From Bacillota bacterium (GTDB lineage: Bacteria; Bacillota; UBA4882; UBA8346): a DNA stretch of 64,000 nt. Below, piece after piece: positions 18,230 through 26,402 of this stretch. Every line of letters starts with the position of its first letter. Within the stretch, counting starts at the first letter, position 1. The stretch covers positions 62,001 to 126,000 of the forward strand of contig JARKQY010000031.1 of the NCBI GenBank assembly GCA_029974635.1, given 5' to 3'. The notes under the pieces were generated by a model that was not told where the DNA came from, searched no databases, and saw nothing but the letters and a program-made list of their open reading frames with translations. The translations under genes and the position numbers were made by a program.

Positions 18230-19084
18230 GTGCCAAAAAGATTTATTAAGACAATTGGATTTGGAATCGTAATATTATTGATAACAGGCATTTGGCTGGC
18301 TATTGGGGATTATTTTGCAACAAATCCTTATATTATAGGAGTGGTGAGAAACACAACTTATAGTGATATAGCTTACAAACTATACCGCAACGGAAGAATC
18401 AAGCTTTATAGCGATAATTTTCAATCCTTGCATGAATTAGCAGCGGGTAGAGTGGATGCGGTAATTGACGATCGTTTGGTGGGGTTAAACATGATGAAGA
18501 ATACTGGTTATCATAATCTAAAAATGGCAGGGAAATTACTTAACCGGGAGATAATCGGGATAGCTTTTGACCGGAAGGATAAAGCTTTACGCCAGAAGAT
18601 TAACCAGGCATTGAAAGAGATAATAAATAACGGCACTTATGCCGGGATCAGTATTGAGTATTTCGGCTGCAATATTTTAAAGGGCTCAAAATATAGCCTA
18701 ACTCATCCGGATGAACAGCCGGCCACGGATGATTCCTGGAACCGGGTAAAAAAATCCGGACAAATCATTTTTGCAATGGATGGCGAGCGCCCTTTCTGTT
18801 ACTACAATAATCAAAATGAATTGACCGGCTTTGATATTGAGATTGCGCAAGCGATTTGCAACCGGTTGAATGTAAAATTTGTTCCGGTTCACCTTACATG
18901 GGAAGGAATCGTTGAGGGGTTAAAGGCTGAACATTTTGACGGAGTATTGGGCAATATGGTGATAACCAAACAAGAAGAGATTGACTTCTCGAATCCATAT
19001 TATATAACGGGAGCCCAATTATTCTTTACTAGAGATTCCTTGATTACCGGACCGAAAATTTTGAAAAAATCTTCATTTAAATAA
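18230..19084 (+). CDS. Membrane-anchored SBP_bac_3-like protein with swapped lobes
   Basis: A 284-residue protein that looks like a family-3 solute-binding protein, with its halves in reverse order. After an N-terminal membrane segment (about residues 6-27), the first half matches the second lobe of an amino-acid-binding protein (IGVVRNTTYSDI, LAAGRVDAVIDDRLV, GIAFDRKDKALRQKINQALKEIINNGTYAGISIEYFG). The second half matches the first lobe (SGQIIFAMDGERPFCYYNNQNELTGFDIEIAQAICNRLNVKFV, FDGVLGNMVITKQEEIDFSNPYY) and ends where lobe 2 would begin. This is a circularly permuted binding domain or a fragment of a tandem pair. GTG 18230 is favoured by AAAAGGAG nine bases upstream; an ATG at 18194 is the alternative. 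No ABC permease is adjacent, so a sensory role is possible. Confidence 0.75.
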   Translation: MPKRFIKTIGFGIVILLITGIWLAIGDYFATNPYIIGVVRNTTYSDIAYKLYRNGRIKLYSDNFQSLHELAAGRVDAVIDDRLVGLNMMKNTGYHNLKMAGKLLNREIIGIAFDRKDKALRQKINQALKEIINNGTYAGISIEYFGCNILKGSKYSLTHPDEQPATDDSWNRVKKSGQIIFAMDGERPFCYYNNQNELTGFDIEIAQAICNRLNVKFVPVHLTWEGIVEGLKAEHFDGVLGNMVITKQEEIDFSNPYYITGAQLFFTRDSLITGPKILKKSSFK

Positions 19085-19557
19085 AATGCCTGCTTTTAAG
19101 ACACTCAGAGAGTTTTTCAGGTTTTAGTTTGCAAAGCTCAAATTCACAAAAAAAATATTTACAATGAATATAGTTATTTTCTTTTTATCGAAAGGAAAGA
19201 TTCTATATGTGATGCTGAAATTGTTGTACATTAAATATTTGAAAAATAATAACCGGAGTTGATTAAGTTATATTAATGATACGTTTTCCTGCTTTGGCAG
19301 GTATTTTTATTTTTTTATATTGCCTGGTTGAAGGTTTCTCAAAATTGATGAAACCCTTGAAATCGCAAAAGAAAGTTGATATTATTTGATCCTTAACCGG
19401 ATAACAGTAATTCGGATTCAAAAAAGTTTCATCTTCATTAAATCTTCATATAAGGCTGTTATAATTTCACATAAAGATATTCATTGTTAACATGAATCAT
19501 AGCAGCAATTATTTGCGACAGTGCCAAACAAAAAAGATCGAAAGGGGCATATACAAA
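19085..19557. other. Non-coding gap holding the DUF2318 promoter
   Basis: About 470 bases without a supported gene. The first 340 are AT-rich with no clear structure. The last part contains the CTTCAT-type activator site and -10 box described separately. Confidence 0.5.
19433..19465 (+). promoter_or_regulatory. CTTCAT direct-repeat box and -10 of the DUF2318 gene
   Basis: CTTCAT at 19433-19438 and again at 19444-19449 (11-bp step), then 10 bp, then TATAAT at 19460-19465. The repeat sits where a -35 box would be, as for an OmpR/PhoB-type class II activator. The same arrangement precedes htrA and the HMA-TauE gene. Confidence 0.65.
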
Positions 19558-20106
19558 ATGGTAAATCCGGGTGGAAATGTAACGCCGGGGGTTTCAAAGA
19601 GGCAAGGAAATAAGAATTACCAAATATTAGGTTCCGTGGTGGTTGTTTCATTCGTTTTCTTACTGGCTGCAATTGGAATCATTAATGGACAAGCCAATAA
19701 GAACGGGAATTTACTGGCTGCCGGAACCAACTCTGCCGATAAGAGTGACTTGCGGATTTTAAAAAGCGAGGTAACCAACATCGCCAAATTCTATTCCTAT
19801 ACGGTGAATGGGGTCAAGTTGGAAGTAATCGCTGTAAAAGCAAGCGACGGCACTGTCCGGACCGCATTGAATACCTGTCAGGTATGTTATGATTCCGGGA
19901 GAGGCTTTTATACCCAGCAGGGGAATGAATTAATCTGTAATAACTGCGGCAACCGGTTTAAAATCGATCAGATTGAAAAACAAAAATTCGGTTGTAACCC
20001 GATCCCGATCTTTCAAGAGGATAAAACCGACAATGGAAAGTATATCATCATCTCCAGGAATTTTCTGGCTCAAAATACCGATTACTTTCGGAAATGGAAA
20101 AAGTAA
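19558..20106 (+). CDS. DUF2318-domain membrane-anchored protein
   Basis: A 182-residue protein with one N-terminal membrane segment (about residues 23-42, GSVVVVSFVFLLAAIGIING) and a DUF2318 domain. The hallmark is two CxxC pairs: NTCQVCYDSGRGFY and LICNNCGNRF, then GCNPIPI, which in the family are thought to hold a metal or iron-sulphur centre facing outside. DUF2318 proteins are often found with iron or copper transport genes. ATG 19558 is chosen because AAAGGGG lies ten bases upstream and the ATG at 19492 has no such site. The promoter shares its activator box with htrA and the HMA-TauE-cupredoxin gene. Confidence 0.82.
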   Translation: MVNPGGNVTPGVSKRQGNKNYQILGSVVVVSFVFLLAAIGIINGQANKNGNLLAAGTNSADKSDLRILKSEVTNIAKFYSYTVNGVKLEVIAVKASDGTVRTALNTCQVCYDSGRGFYTQQGNELICNNCGNRFKIDQIEKQKFGCNPIPIFQEDKTDNGKYIIISRNFLAQNTDYFRKWKK

Positions 20107-20110
20107 AAGA

Positions 20111-20635
20111 CTAGTAAATATACTGGACATATAAATATTGATCTTTGGGCGCCCTCACTTTATAGGCCTTGGCTGCTGTAAAGTAGGGCGCTGTTTTTTC
20201 CGGCGGAACCATATTGACAAGCGGCTCAATTGTTTGCAGTTTCGGGTTAAAAGGCAGTAATTGGAGAGTGCCCTCGGCGCCAACCCAATCACCATTACGG
20301 AACTGTATATTTGGGGGCAGCTTTACCAAAATCCCCAAAGGAATTCCATCGGCGGCACAACAGGTAATCACCATCCGGTAGAGAACGATTTCGTCGTTTT
20401 TGAGTAAAGGCGACTTTAAAACCCTGCCCTTTAAAAAGATTTTGGCGCTTAGCAGCTTTTGCTTCGGAGCTTTGGGGGTATCGAAGAGAGTGTCCCCGAT
20501 CTCTAGCTGAGTATACTCTTTATAGCTTACCGGAACAGGGTTATCTGCAGCATCGGTCTGCAGTGTTATCATCGTTGATAATAAACATAGTAAAAACAGT
20601 AGAAAACTATTGATTTTTAGATTTTTCATCGTCAA
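20111..20635 (-). CDS. Secreted YcgQ C-terminal-domain protein (TIGR03943/DUF1980-like), copy 2
   Basis: A 174-residue secreted protein with a signal peptide (about residues 7-29, ending TDAAD). The mature part resembles the C-terminal domain of YcgQ/TIGR03943 proteins: DTLFDTPKAPKQKLLSAKIFLKGRVLKSPLLKNDEIVLYRMVITCCAADGIPLGILVKLP, with the conserved RMVITCCAAD cysteine pair, probably a metal ligand or reactive pair. In Bacillus-type systems YcgQ works with the permease YcgR; here the domain is on its own, without the usual membrane half. It is the last gene of the permease operon and paralogous to the gene just upstream. Confidence 0.72.
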   Translation of the reverse strand: MTMKNLKINSFLLFLLCLLSTMITLQTDAADNPVPVSYKEYTQLEIGDTLFDTPKAPKQKLLSAKIFLKGRVLKSPLLKNDEIVLYRMVITCCAADGIPLGILVKLPPNIQFRNGDWVGAEGTLQLLPFNPKLQTIEPLVNMVPPEKTAPYFTAAKAYKVRAPKDQYLYVQYIY

Positions 20636-20659
20636 ACCTCTTTCTATCCATATGGGCTT

Positions 20660-21166
20660 TCAGTAATATAGATATTCTTTTAATGGAGCGTTAATTTTAG
20701 CTGCTTTTGTCGCAGTAAAGTAAGGATAATATTTCTCTGTCGGAATCATATTGGTGAGGGGTTCAATTGTTTTAAGCTTTTCATTAAAGGGAAGTAACTG
20801 AATTGTACCTTCAAAGCCTGCCCATTCTTCATCATAAAAATTGATTTTCGCGGGAAGTTTCACCAAAATCCCGAAAGGAAGCGCATCAGCGGCACAACAG
20901 GTAATTATCATCCGGTAGAGAACGATTTCTCCGTCTCTAAGTTCGGATGATCTTATTACTTTTCCCTTAATATATATTTTGGAGCTTAGAAGTTCTTGAA
21001 TAGATGATTTTGAGCCATCGAAAAGGATAATTCCAATATCAAGATGGGTGTATTCGGGACAATTAACCGGAATGGACCGGTTTGCAGCAGCGGTAAGCGG
21101 TATAAAGATCATCATTAATAAAGGCAGCAATAGGAGTAGAGAGTTAATCTTTTTATGATTCTTCAC
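20660..21166 (-). CDS. Secreted YcgQ C-terminal-domain protein (TIGR03943/DUF1980-like), copy 1
   Basis: A 168-residue paralogue of the following gene: signal peptide ending AANRS, then the same domain with YRMIITCCAADALPFGILVKLP and WAGFEGTIQLLPFNEKLKTIEPLTNMIPTEK. Translation starts at GTG 21166 after a GGGAGG site. The GTGA overlap with the stop of the upstream permease implies translational coupling and a shared complex. Two tandem copies instead of one full YcgQ is unusual. A role in metal or small-ion handling is inferred from the neighbouring zinc genes; the transported substrate of the family is not settled. Confidence 0.72.
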   Translation of the reverse strand: MKNHKKINSLLLLLPLLMMIFIPLTAAANRSIPVNCPEYTHLDIGIILFDGSKSSIQELLSSKIYIKGKVIRSSELRDGEIVLYRMIITCCAADALPFGILVKLPAKINFYDEEWAGFEGTIQLLPFNEKLKTIEPLTNMIPTEKYYPYFTATKAAKINAPLKEYLYY

Positions 21167-22434
21167 CGTAAAAACCTCCCTCTGATTAAGGCATTAGCGG
21201 GGAGTAAATTAAGCAGGCCGCAGCAGATAAAGACCAAAAGCGCACACAATCCGAAGATGAACAAGATGGCCTTAAGTTTAAAGCTTTTTAGCAGTAGAGC
21301 CGCATTTTTGATATCGATCATCTGTCCGAAGACCATAAAAGCCATCACGCTTCCCAATGGAAAATGATAAAGAAAGGAACGCGCCACAAACGCATCGGCT
21401 TCGGCGCATAATGACAGGCATAAAGCCAACAACATCATCACCAGAACGGACAACGCAGGGTTTTGAGTAATGGTCATCAAGGACTGTTTGGGGATGATCG
21501 TTTGAATCGTGGCGGCAATCAAAGTGCCGATGATTAAAAATTTGCCGACTTCCAGGAACTCATCATTGGCATGGTTGAAAATATCACTGACGATGGCGCC
21601 TTTTCCGGCAGAATGGCTGACTGTTTCGGAAACCGCAGTTGTTTCCAGCTCCTGAAGGATTTTGGGGCGAAAAAGAGATTCAATGGAAGGCAAAAATCTG
21701 CTGACCGCTAAAGCGACAATTATTCCCGCTATTATGGCTATACCCGCCCTGGTTAAGGTAACCGGCAGGTTATAACCAAAGGCGGTGGCGGTAGCCCATA
21801 CCGTAATCGGATTAACTAAAGGTGCGGTAATTAAAAAAGCGATGGCCATATAGGGCGGAACTTTTTTGATCAATAGCCGTCTGGCGACTGGAATCACTCC
21901 GCAATCACATACCGGAAAGAAAAACCCGGCGCTAATCGCCAGCAGGATTCCCGGTAATTTGGCGGTCCGGGCCAGCTTGTTCTCAACCATCTCCACTGTG
22001 ACCAGTTTGTGCATGATTGCGGAACCGAATACCCCCATTAATAAAAACGGTAAGGCCTGGATGATGATACTTACGAAAATGGTTACCAGTTGCGGCAGCT
22101 TATCGAGGATATTCAGTGTACCCACTTGATAACTTAAGGTTTGGGGCGGGATGATGAGGGGCAATAAAAAAGGCAAAAGCAGTAATAGGCTGGTTTTTTC
22201 CAGCCGTTCATGATGGCAGCAATGACAATCATGAGAATGTTCCGGGCTTTTTAGATTGACTCTACGCAGATTATGAATCAACATTGCGATTAAAATCAAC
22301 AGAGTTAAGACTGTAAGAAATGACAGCGTGGGATTGATGTAATTCCGAATCGTCCCGGTTAACAGCAGAAAAGACAAAAAGGCGATATAGCCGGTGAAAA
22401 CGACGGCCAAGAAACATTTTTTTAGATTTTTCAT
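21163..22434 (-). CDS. YcgR/DUF318-family permease
   Basis: A 423-residue permease with about ten membrane segments, of the YcgR/ArsP-like DUF318 family. Typical features are GVFGSAIMHKLV, GFFFPVCDCGVIPVARRL (conserved CDCG motif in a membrane segment), AFLITAPLVNPITVWAT and LCAEADAFVARSF. A cytoplasmic loop has a histidine/cysteine stretch, HSHDCHCCHHERLE, suited to binding zinc or another soft metal. ATG 22434 is preceded by GAGGAGAAGG. It heads an operon with two YcgQ-like domain proteins. Family members export or import metals or metalloids; the direction here is unknown. Confidence 0.8.
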   Translation of the reverse strand: MKNLKKCFLAVVFTGYIAFLSFLLLTGTIRNYINPTLSFLTVLTLLILIAMLIHNLRRVNLKSPEHSHDCHCCHHERLEKTSLLLLLPFLLPLIIPPQTLSYQVGTLNILDKLPQLVTIFVSIIIQALPFLLMGVFGSAIMHKLVTVEMVENKLARTAKLPGILLAISAGFFFPVCDCGVIPVARRLLIKKVPPYMAIAFLITAPLVNPITVWATATAFGYNLPVTLTRAGIAIIAGIIVALAVSRFLPSIESLFRPKILQELETTAVSETVSHSAGKGAIVSDIFNHANDEFLEVGKFLIIGTLIAATIQTIIPKQSLMTITQNPALSVLVMMLLALCLSLCAEADAFVARSFLYHFPLGSVMAFMVFGQMIDIKNAALLLKSFKLKAILFIFGLCALLVFICCGLLNLLPANALIRGRFLR

Positions 22435-22558
22435 AATTAAACCTTCTCCTCATTGAGAAATTTGTACCAGAACCTTACGGAAATTCCATTCCAGATTCCG
22501 GAGCAGCTAAAATAAACGCCAAGGGAGTATTCTCTTGTGAAAAGGGATTTTCTTAGAT

Positions 22559-22843
22559 TTAGAACTTTGAATGGTGAGGCGGTGCCCGTAACGCAATTTG
22601 AGGATAGGCGGAAAGTGGAGTGGTGATAAGGTCAATGGGTAATAGCTTTGCAATCAAACATAAGATTGACAGCAATACAATCAGGGTAAGGGAGATAAAA
22701 CCAGTAGTCAAGAGTTGACATAATGGGCAATGATCCTGGTCCTCAATCAGACCGTCGGGATGAAAGTGGCTGATCAAGATGACCAATGCTACGATGCAAA
22801 TGGCTAAAAAGATTTTAAAAATGCAACGCTTTCTCATATTCAT
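22559..22843 (-). CDS. Small two-segment membrane protein with HFHPDG and CPLCQLL motif
   Basis: A 94-residue protein with two hydrophobic stretches (about residues 8-24 and 46-66). Between them lies SHFHPDGLIEDQDHCPLCQLL, with three histidines and a CxxC, a compact metal-binding-like loop that would face outside. I know of similar small proteins (DUF2946-like) near metal genes but cannot assign this one to a family with certainty. It lies upstream of the permease operon in the same direction, with 124 bases between. The ribosome site is weak (GGGATAA), so the exact start is uncertain. Confidence 0.5.
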   Translation of the reverse strand: MNMRKRCIFKIFLAICIVALVILISHFHPDGLIEDQDHCPLCQLLTTGFISLTLIVLLSILCLIAKLLPIDLITTPLSAYPQIALRAPPHHSKF

Positions 22844-23020
22844 ATTTTATCCCAATGTAAGCGGTTATAAAAAGATTGTGTCAGAGACAATGTCCATAAA
22901 AAGATATACAGTTCACCAACTAGTCATTCGACAATGGTATAGTGATTCCTCCAAGTCAATTACATCCAACAGGATTATTCTTAATATTACCAATATTTGT
23001 CGAAATTATAATTGTCACTT

Positions 23021-23080
23021 AAAAAGAAGTGTGATAAAACCTATTCTTAACAAAAAGTGCACACTTCTTCCTAAGAAGTT
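23021..23080 (-). repeat. Dispersed imperfect-hairpin element, copy A, at the 3' end of znuB
   Basis: On the minus strand it follows the znuB stop codon. Arms AAGAAGTGTG and CACACTTCTT enclose a conserved core with CCTATTCTTAA; the same element occurs, in the opposite orientation, at 52799-52854 after another gene. A T-run follows the second arm in the minus direction, so it could work as a terminator. Confidence 0.6.
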
Positions 23081-23105
23081 GCAAGAAATCTTTTTTACAT
23101 AACTT

Positions 23106-23945
23106 CTAATTTAGCAGCTTTTTTGAAAAGGAGGTAATGAAGAAGAATACTGCGGCAACGAGAATGATGGTAGCCCCGGTTGCGGTCCCCCAGTAATAGG
23201 AGAGAATTAGCCCGGTAATACCGGAGCAAAGGGAAATGGCTACGGAATATAAATGATATTGTTGCGCGTTACCGGCAATATTCCTGGCGCCGGCCGCGGG
23301 TAGAACCAGCAGGGAATTGATGATTAATAAACCAATCCATTGAATGGAGATAGTTACCACCACCGCCACCAACGCAGTGAAAAGAACTTCCAGAAAAAAT
23401 ATTTTAATGCCTCTGCTTTTGGCTAGTGATGCATTGATACTGACCAGCAGCAATTTATTGAAGGAAAAATACCAGAAGATAATCACAGCAATTAGAACTA
23501 GACCCAAGCCTCCTGTTTCCCCGGGTGTGATACTCAATAAATCGCCGATTAAGTAAGTGGAATATTTATTGAATCCTCCGCCCCGGGATAAGATGACGAT
23601 TCCTGAAGCTACCGCCACGGAAGTGAAAACGCCGATGACGGTATCGGTAGAGGTTTTATTGGCGTTTTTCACCATGAGGATACCTGTTGCAAAGATTAAT
23701 GCAAAGCCAATCATCGACCAGAGCGGATTGCGAATTCCGAGAATAACGCCGATAGCTATACCGGTTAGGGCGGAGTGGCCTAACGAATCGGCAAAAAAAG
23801 CCATCCGGTTATTGACCACCATTGTTCCCATAATGCCAAAAATGGGAGTAACCAAAAGGATGGCCAGCAAAGCATTTTTCATAAATATATATTGAAGCCA
23901 TTCAAAGGGGAGTAAACCGGTGATACTATACCATAAATGCATCAT
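23106..23945 (-). CDS. znuB: Zinc ABC transporter, permease
   Basis: A 279-residue ABC-3 family membrane permease with about eight membrane segments and the conserved ADSLGHSALTGIAIG motif that contacts the ATPase. The start ATG at 23945 overlaps the stop of the ATP-binding gene (ATGA). The longer frame to 24041 would run deep into that gene. It forms the zinc (or manganese) importer with the two genes upstream. It is the last gene of the zur-znuA-znuC-znuB operon, followed at once by a dispersed hairpin repeat. Confidence 0.88.
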   Translation of the reverse strand: MMHLWYSITGLLPFEWLQYIFMKNALLAILLVTPIFGIMGTMVVNNRMAFFADSLGHSALTGIAIGVILGIRNPLWSMIGFALIFATGILMVKNANKTSTDTVIGVFTSVAVASGIVILSRGGGFNKYSTYLIGDLLSITPGETGGLGLVLIAVIIFWYFSFNKLLLVSINASLAKSRGIKIFFLEVLFTALVAVVVTISIQWIGLLIINSLLVLPAAGARNIAGNAQQYHLYSVAISLCSGITGLILSYYWGTATGATIILVAAVFFFITSFSKKLLN

Positions 23946-24724
23946 TCTTCTCTCCCGGTAGTTTCTTTCGCGAACCATAATGCGCCGAATGTCTCCAGTA
24001 TTTTGGGGTTGGCAAAAACCTCCCGGGGGGTGCCGATACATTCGATAACCTTATTTAACAGCACCACCCGGTCGGCATATTGCTGAACCAGTCCCAAGTC
24101 ATGGGAGACTAAAATGATCGATAAATCATATTCTTCCCGCAGCTTGGATACCAGTTCGTAAAATACTTCCATGCCGCGCTGGTCAATGCCGGAGATGGGT
24201 TCATCCAAAAGCAACAGGTCGGGGATGGGTTCAATGGCAAGGGCCAACAAAACCCGCTGCGTTTCGCCTCCGGATAGGTTGCCGAGACGGCTGCCGGCCA
24301 GGTGGCCGGCATGAACTCTGGAAAGAGCCTCCAGGGTTTTGCCGCGTTCTTCGCCGGCATGTCCCAGCCAAACAGGCGCATTTGACCGAGAGGCGACAAA
24401 CAAGTCCATTACACTAACGGGCGAGCCGGGATCGATATGCATACTTTGCGGAACGTATCCGATGGTGGGGCGGTTCGTCTGTTTTCCTGCCGCATCCAGG
24501 AAGCTGAGCCTGCCCGTATGTTTGATCTCTCCCAGGATAGCTTTGAGTAAAGTACTTTTGCCGGCTCCGTTGGGGCCGATAATTGCCGTTAATTCCCCGC
24601 AATGGATATGCAGGTTGATTCCCTTGAGGATTTCCGTTTTGCCGAAAGTGACATTGAAATCCTCGATTTTAGTACAGCAAAGATTACAGGCATTACCGGC
24701 TCCGGTGGAGTGTTTTGGTTTCAT
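23942..24724 (-). CDS. znuC: Zinc ABC transporter, ATP-binding protein
   Basis: A 260-residue ABC ATPase with Walker A GPNGAGKST, Q-loop YVPQS, signature LSGGETQ, Walker B LLLLDEP and switch histidine SHDLG. The start ATG 24724 overlaps the znuA stop. A short N-terminal stretch (NACNLCCTKIEDF) has a CxxC-type cysteine group, possibly incidental. It energises zinc import with ZnuA and ZnuB at the cytoplasmic membrane. Confidence 0.9.
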   Translation of the reverse strand: MKPKHSTGAGNACNLCCTKIEDFNVTFGKTEILKGINLHIHCGELTAIIGPNGAGKSTLLKAILGEIKHTGRLSFLDAAGKQTNRPTIGYVPQSMHIDPGSPVSVMDLFVASRSNAPVWLGHAGEERGKTLEALSRVHAGHLAGSRLGNLSGGETQRVLLALAIEPIPDLLLLDEPISGIDQRGMEVFYELVSKLREEYDLSIILVSHDLGLVQQYADRVVLLNKVIECIGTPREVFANPKILETFGALWFAKETTGREE

Positions 24725-25629
24725 TGCAACGCCTCTTGTAATGACTTCAGATTGCGTTCCATCACTTTCAGATAAGCATTGCTATCGCCATCCGCCTCCC
24801 CGGTGACGACCGGATCAAGGAACGATAATTTGAGGCCGGTCTCCCGGGCAATGGTGGCGGCGGCTTTGGCGGGATATTGAGGTTCGGCGAACAACCCCTT
24901 AACTTTAGCTGCTTTAACTATCTTGATGGTCTTGGCCAATTCTTGAGCGCTGGGTTCCGAGCCGGGTTCCCGTTCAATCACCGCAACGATATTCAGATTA
25001 AATTCCTTGGCAAAGTAGGGAAATGCCTCGTGAAAAGTAATGATGTTCCGATTGTCAATGCCATCCAACCCTTGGTGCATTTTCTGCTGTAAGGCTTCCA
25101 ATTTTTTGATGTAAACAGCGGCATTTTTCCGATACTGGGTCCCATTCGCGGGATCGATCTCTGCCAACTGGCTCCCAATGTTCTTAACTTGTTGAATGGC
25201 GTGAGAGATACTGACCCAGACATGAGGATTGTCGCCTTCCTCACCGTCGCCTTTGATTAAGGGGATTCCCCGGCTGGCCTCGATCACCTTGAGCTGAGGC
25301 ATTTGCTGTAGAACTTTATCGAGAAAAGCTTCCATACCTGCGCCATTAACCACAAAAACCCGCGCTTTGCCAAGAGTTTTTAAGTCATCCGGCGTCAACT
25401 GATAGTCGTGTAAACAACCGGTTTGCGGTTTGGTCAGGTTGCGTAGGGTAACTCCTTTGACATCTTTGATGACGTTAAGGGTGTGCAGATACATCGGATA
25501 AAAGGAGGTAACCACCGTTAGACGGTTCTCCGGTTTGGCGTTGACGGAATGATAATGAATGCCGAGAGCGGATATCACTAACGAAACGAATAATATGCCG
25601 GTTATTATTTTAAATGATTTTGAATGCAT
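24721..25629 (-). CDS. znuA: Zinc ABC transporter, substrate-binding protein
   Basis: A 302-residue cluster 9 (ZnuA-type) metal-binding protein. The start ATG at 25629 follows a GGAGG. A signal peptide covers about residues 1-34. Metal ligands fit the family: HDYQLTPDD, NPHVWVS and TFHEAFPYFA histidines plus a late acidic DPV. The histidine-rich flexible loop of many ZnuA proteins is absent. The lack of a lipobox is notable for a Gram-positive relative and fits a soluble periplasmic protein, although this is only suggestive. The operon position downstream of a Fur-family gene supports zinc. Confidence 0.87.
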   Translation of the reverse strand: MHSKSFKIITGILFVSLVISALGIHYHSVNAKPENRLTVVTSFYPMYLHTLNVIKDVKGVTLRNLTKPQTGCLHDYQLTPDDLKTLGKARVFVVNGAGMEAFLDKVLQQMPQLKVIEASRGIPLIKGDGEEGDNPHVWVSISHAIQQVKNIGSQLAEIDPANGTQYRKNAAVYIKKLEALQQKMHQGLDGIDNRNIITFHEAFPYFAKEFNLNIVAVIEREPGSEPSAQELAKTIKIVKAAKVKGLFAEPQYPAKAAATIARETGLKLSFLDPVVTGEADGDSNAYLKVMERNLKSLQEALQ

Positions 25630-25658
25630 TTGAATTCCTCCATTTGGGCGGGCTTTTT

Positions 25659-26063
25659 TTAGGCACAATTCGGGCAGGTTCCATATAATTCCAAATTGTG
25701 TTTCTTTATTTTATAGTGAGTTTTGACCTCAATTTCGGCGACCATCTGGTCAAAAAAACATTCCGAAAAAATTACCTTGGCGCCGCATTTTAAGCATTCC
25801 ACCGCGTGTTTACAATTGCTTTTTACTAATTCATACTGATTAGCCTGGCCCAGGCTGTTCACTTTGCGAATCAGTCCCATTTTTTGGAGAATGGCAAGAT
25901 TCCGGTAAATAGTGCTCAAATTTACTTTGCAATGTTTTTTTACGAAATTGAATATCTCTTCCGCCACCAACGGCGGGCTATCATCCAAAGCTTCTAAAAT
26001 TTCGCAACGCTGCTTGGTTAATTTATATCCTTGACTTTTTAGTTTACCGAATTGATCATCCAT
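25659..26063 (-). CDS. zur: Fur-family regulator, probably Zur
   Basis: A 134-residue Fur-family repressor. The winged helix reads LTKQRCEILEALDDSPPLVAEEIFNFVKKHCKVNLSTIYRNLAILQKMGLI. The C-terminal part has the two structural-zinc CxxC pairs (CLKCGAK and CPNC) and the regulatory-site residues around HAVEC. ATG 26063 is chosen for the GGAGGAAG upstream. Its position as first gene of znuACB makes Zur the best call over Fur or PerR. It is likely autoregulated, but I did not find a clear Zur-box palindrome; an AATAC-N4-GTATT inverted repeat lies in the leader near 26128-26141. Confidence 0.83.
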   Translation of the reverse strand: MDDQFGKLKSQGYKLTKQRCEILEALDDSPPLVAEEIFNFVKKHCKVNLSTIYRNLAILQKMGLIRKVNSLGQANQYELVKSNCKHAVECLKCGAKVIFSECFFDQMVAEIEVKTHYKIKKHNLELYGTCPNCA

Positions 26064-26402
26064 AATGCTTCCTCCCGAAATTAAAATCTTTTGCATTTAA
26101 ACACAAAGTATTGCTGAATGCAATTGAATACTCCGGTATTATTTCACCATCATTGGTTATTATACATTGTTTTAGAATATTGAAAGCTGTTTAACTTTGG
26201 GGATAATTTGTAATTATAGCTACGTTATAATATGTAACAATTAACGTATATATAAAATAGAATTTTTTGCATTTATATCTTATCATTGATTCAATTCCCC
26301 GTCAAATCAAATTATGATGAAAATTAAAGAACCCCGGAGGGTTCTTTAATTTTGCCAAGATTTATTTACATTTACCGGCTCAAACTTCTCCAGGTAATTT
26401 TC
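26064..26402. other. Zur operon leader and rpoZ terminator region
   Basis: About 340 non-coding bases. On the minus strand a TATAAT-type -10 for zur lies at 26159-26164. The other end carries the strong rpoZ terminator at 26321-26352. Confidence 0.45.
26321..26352 (-). terminator. Strong terminator after rpoZ
   Basis: A 14-bp perfect stem (AAATTAAAGAACCC / GGGTTCTTTAATTT) with a four-base loop and flanking A/T runs, usable on the minus strand after rpoZ and possibly in both directions. Confidence 0.85.
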
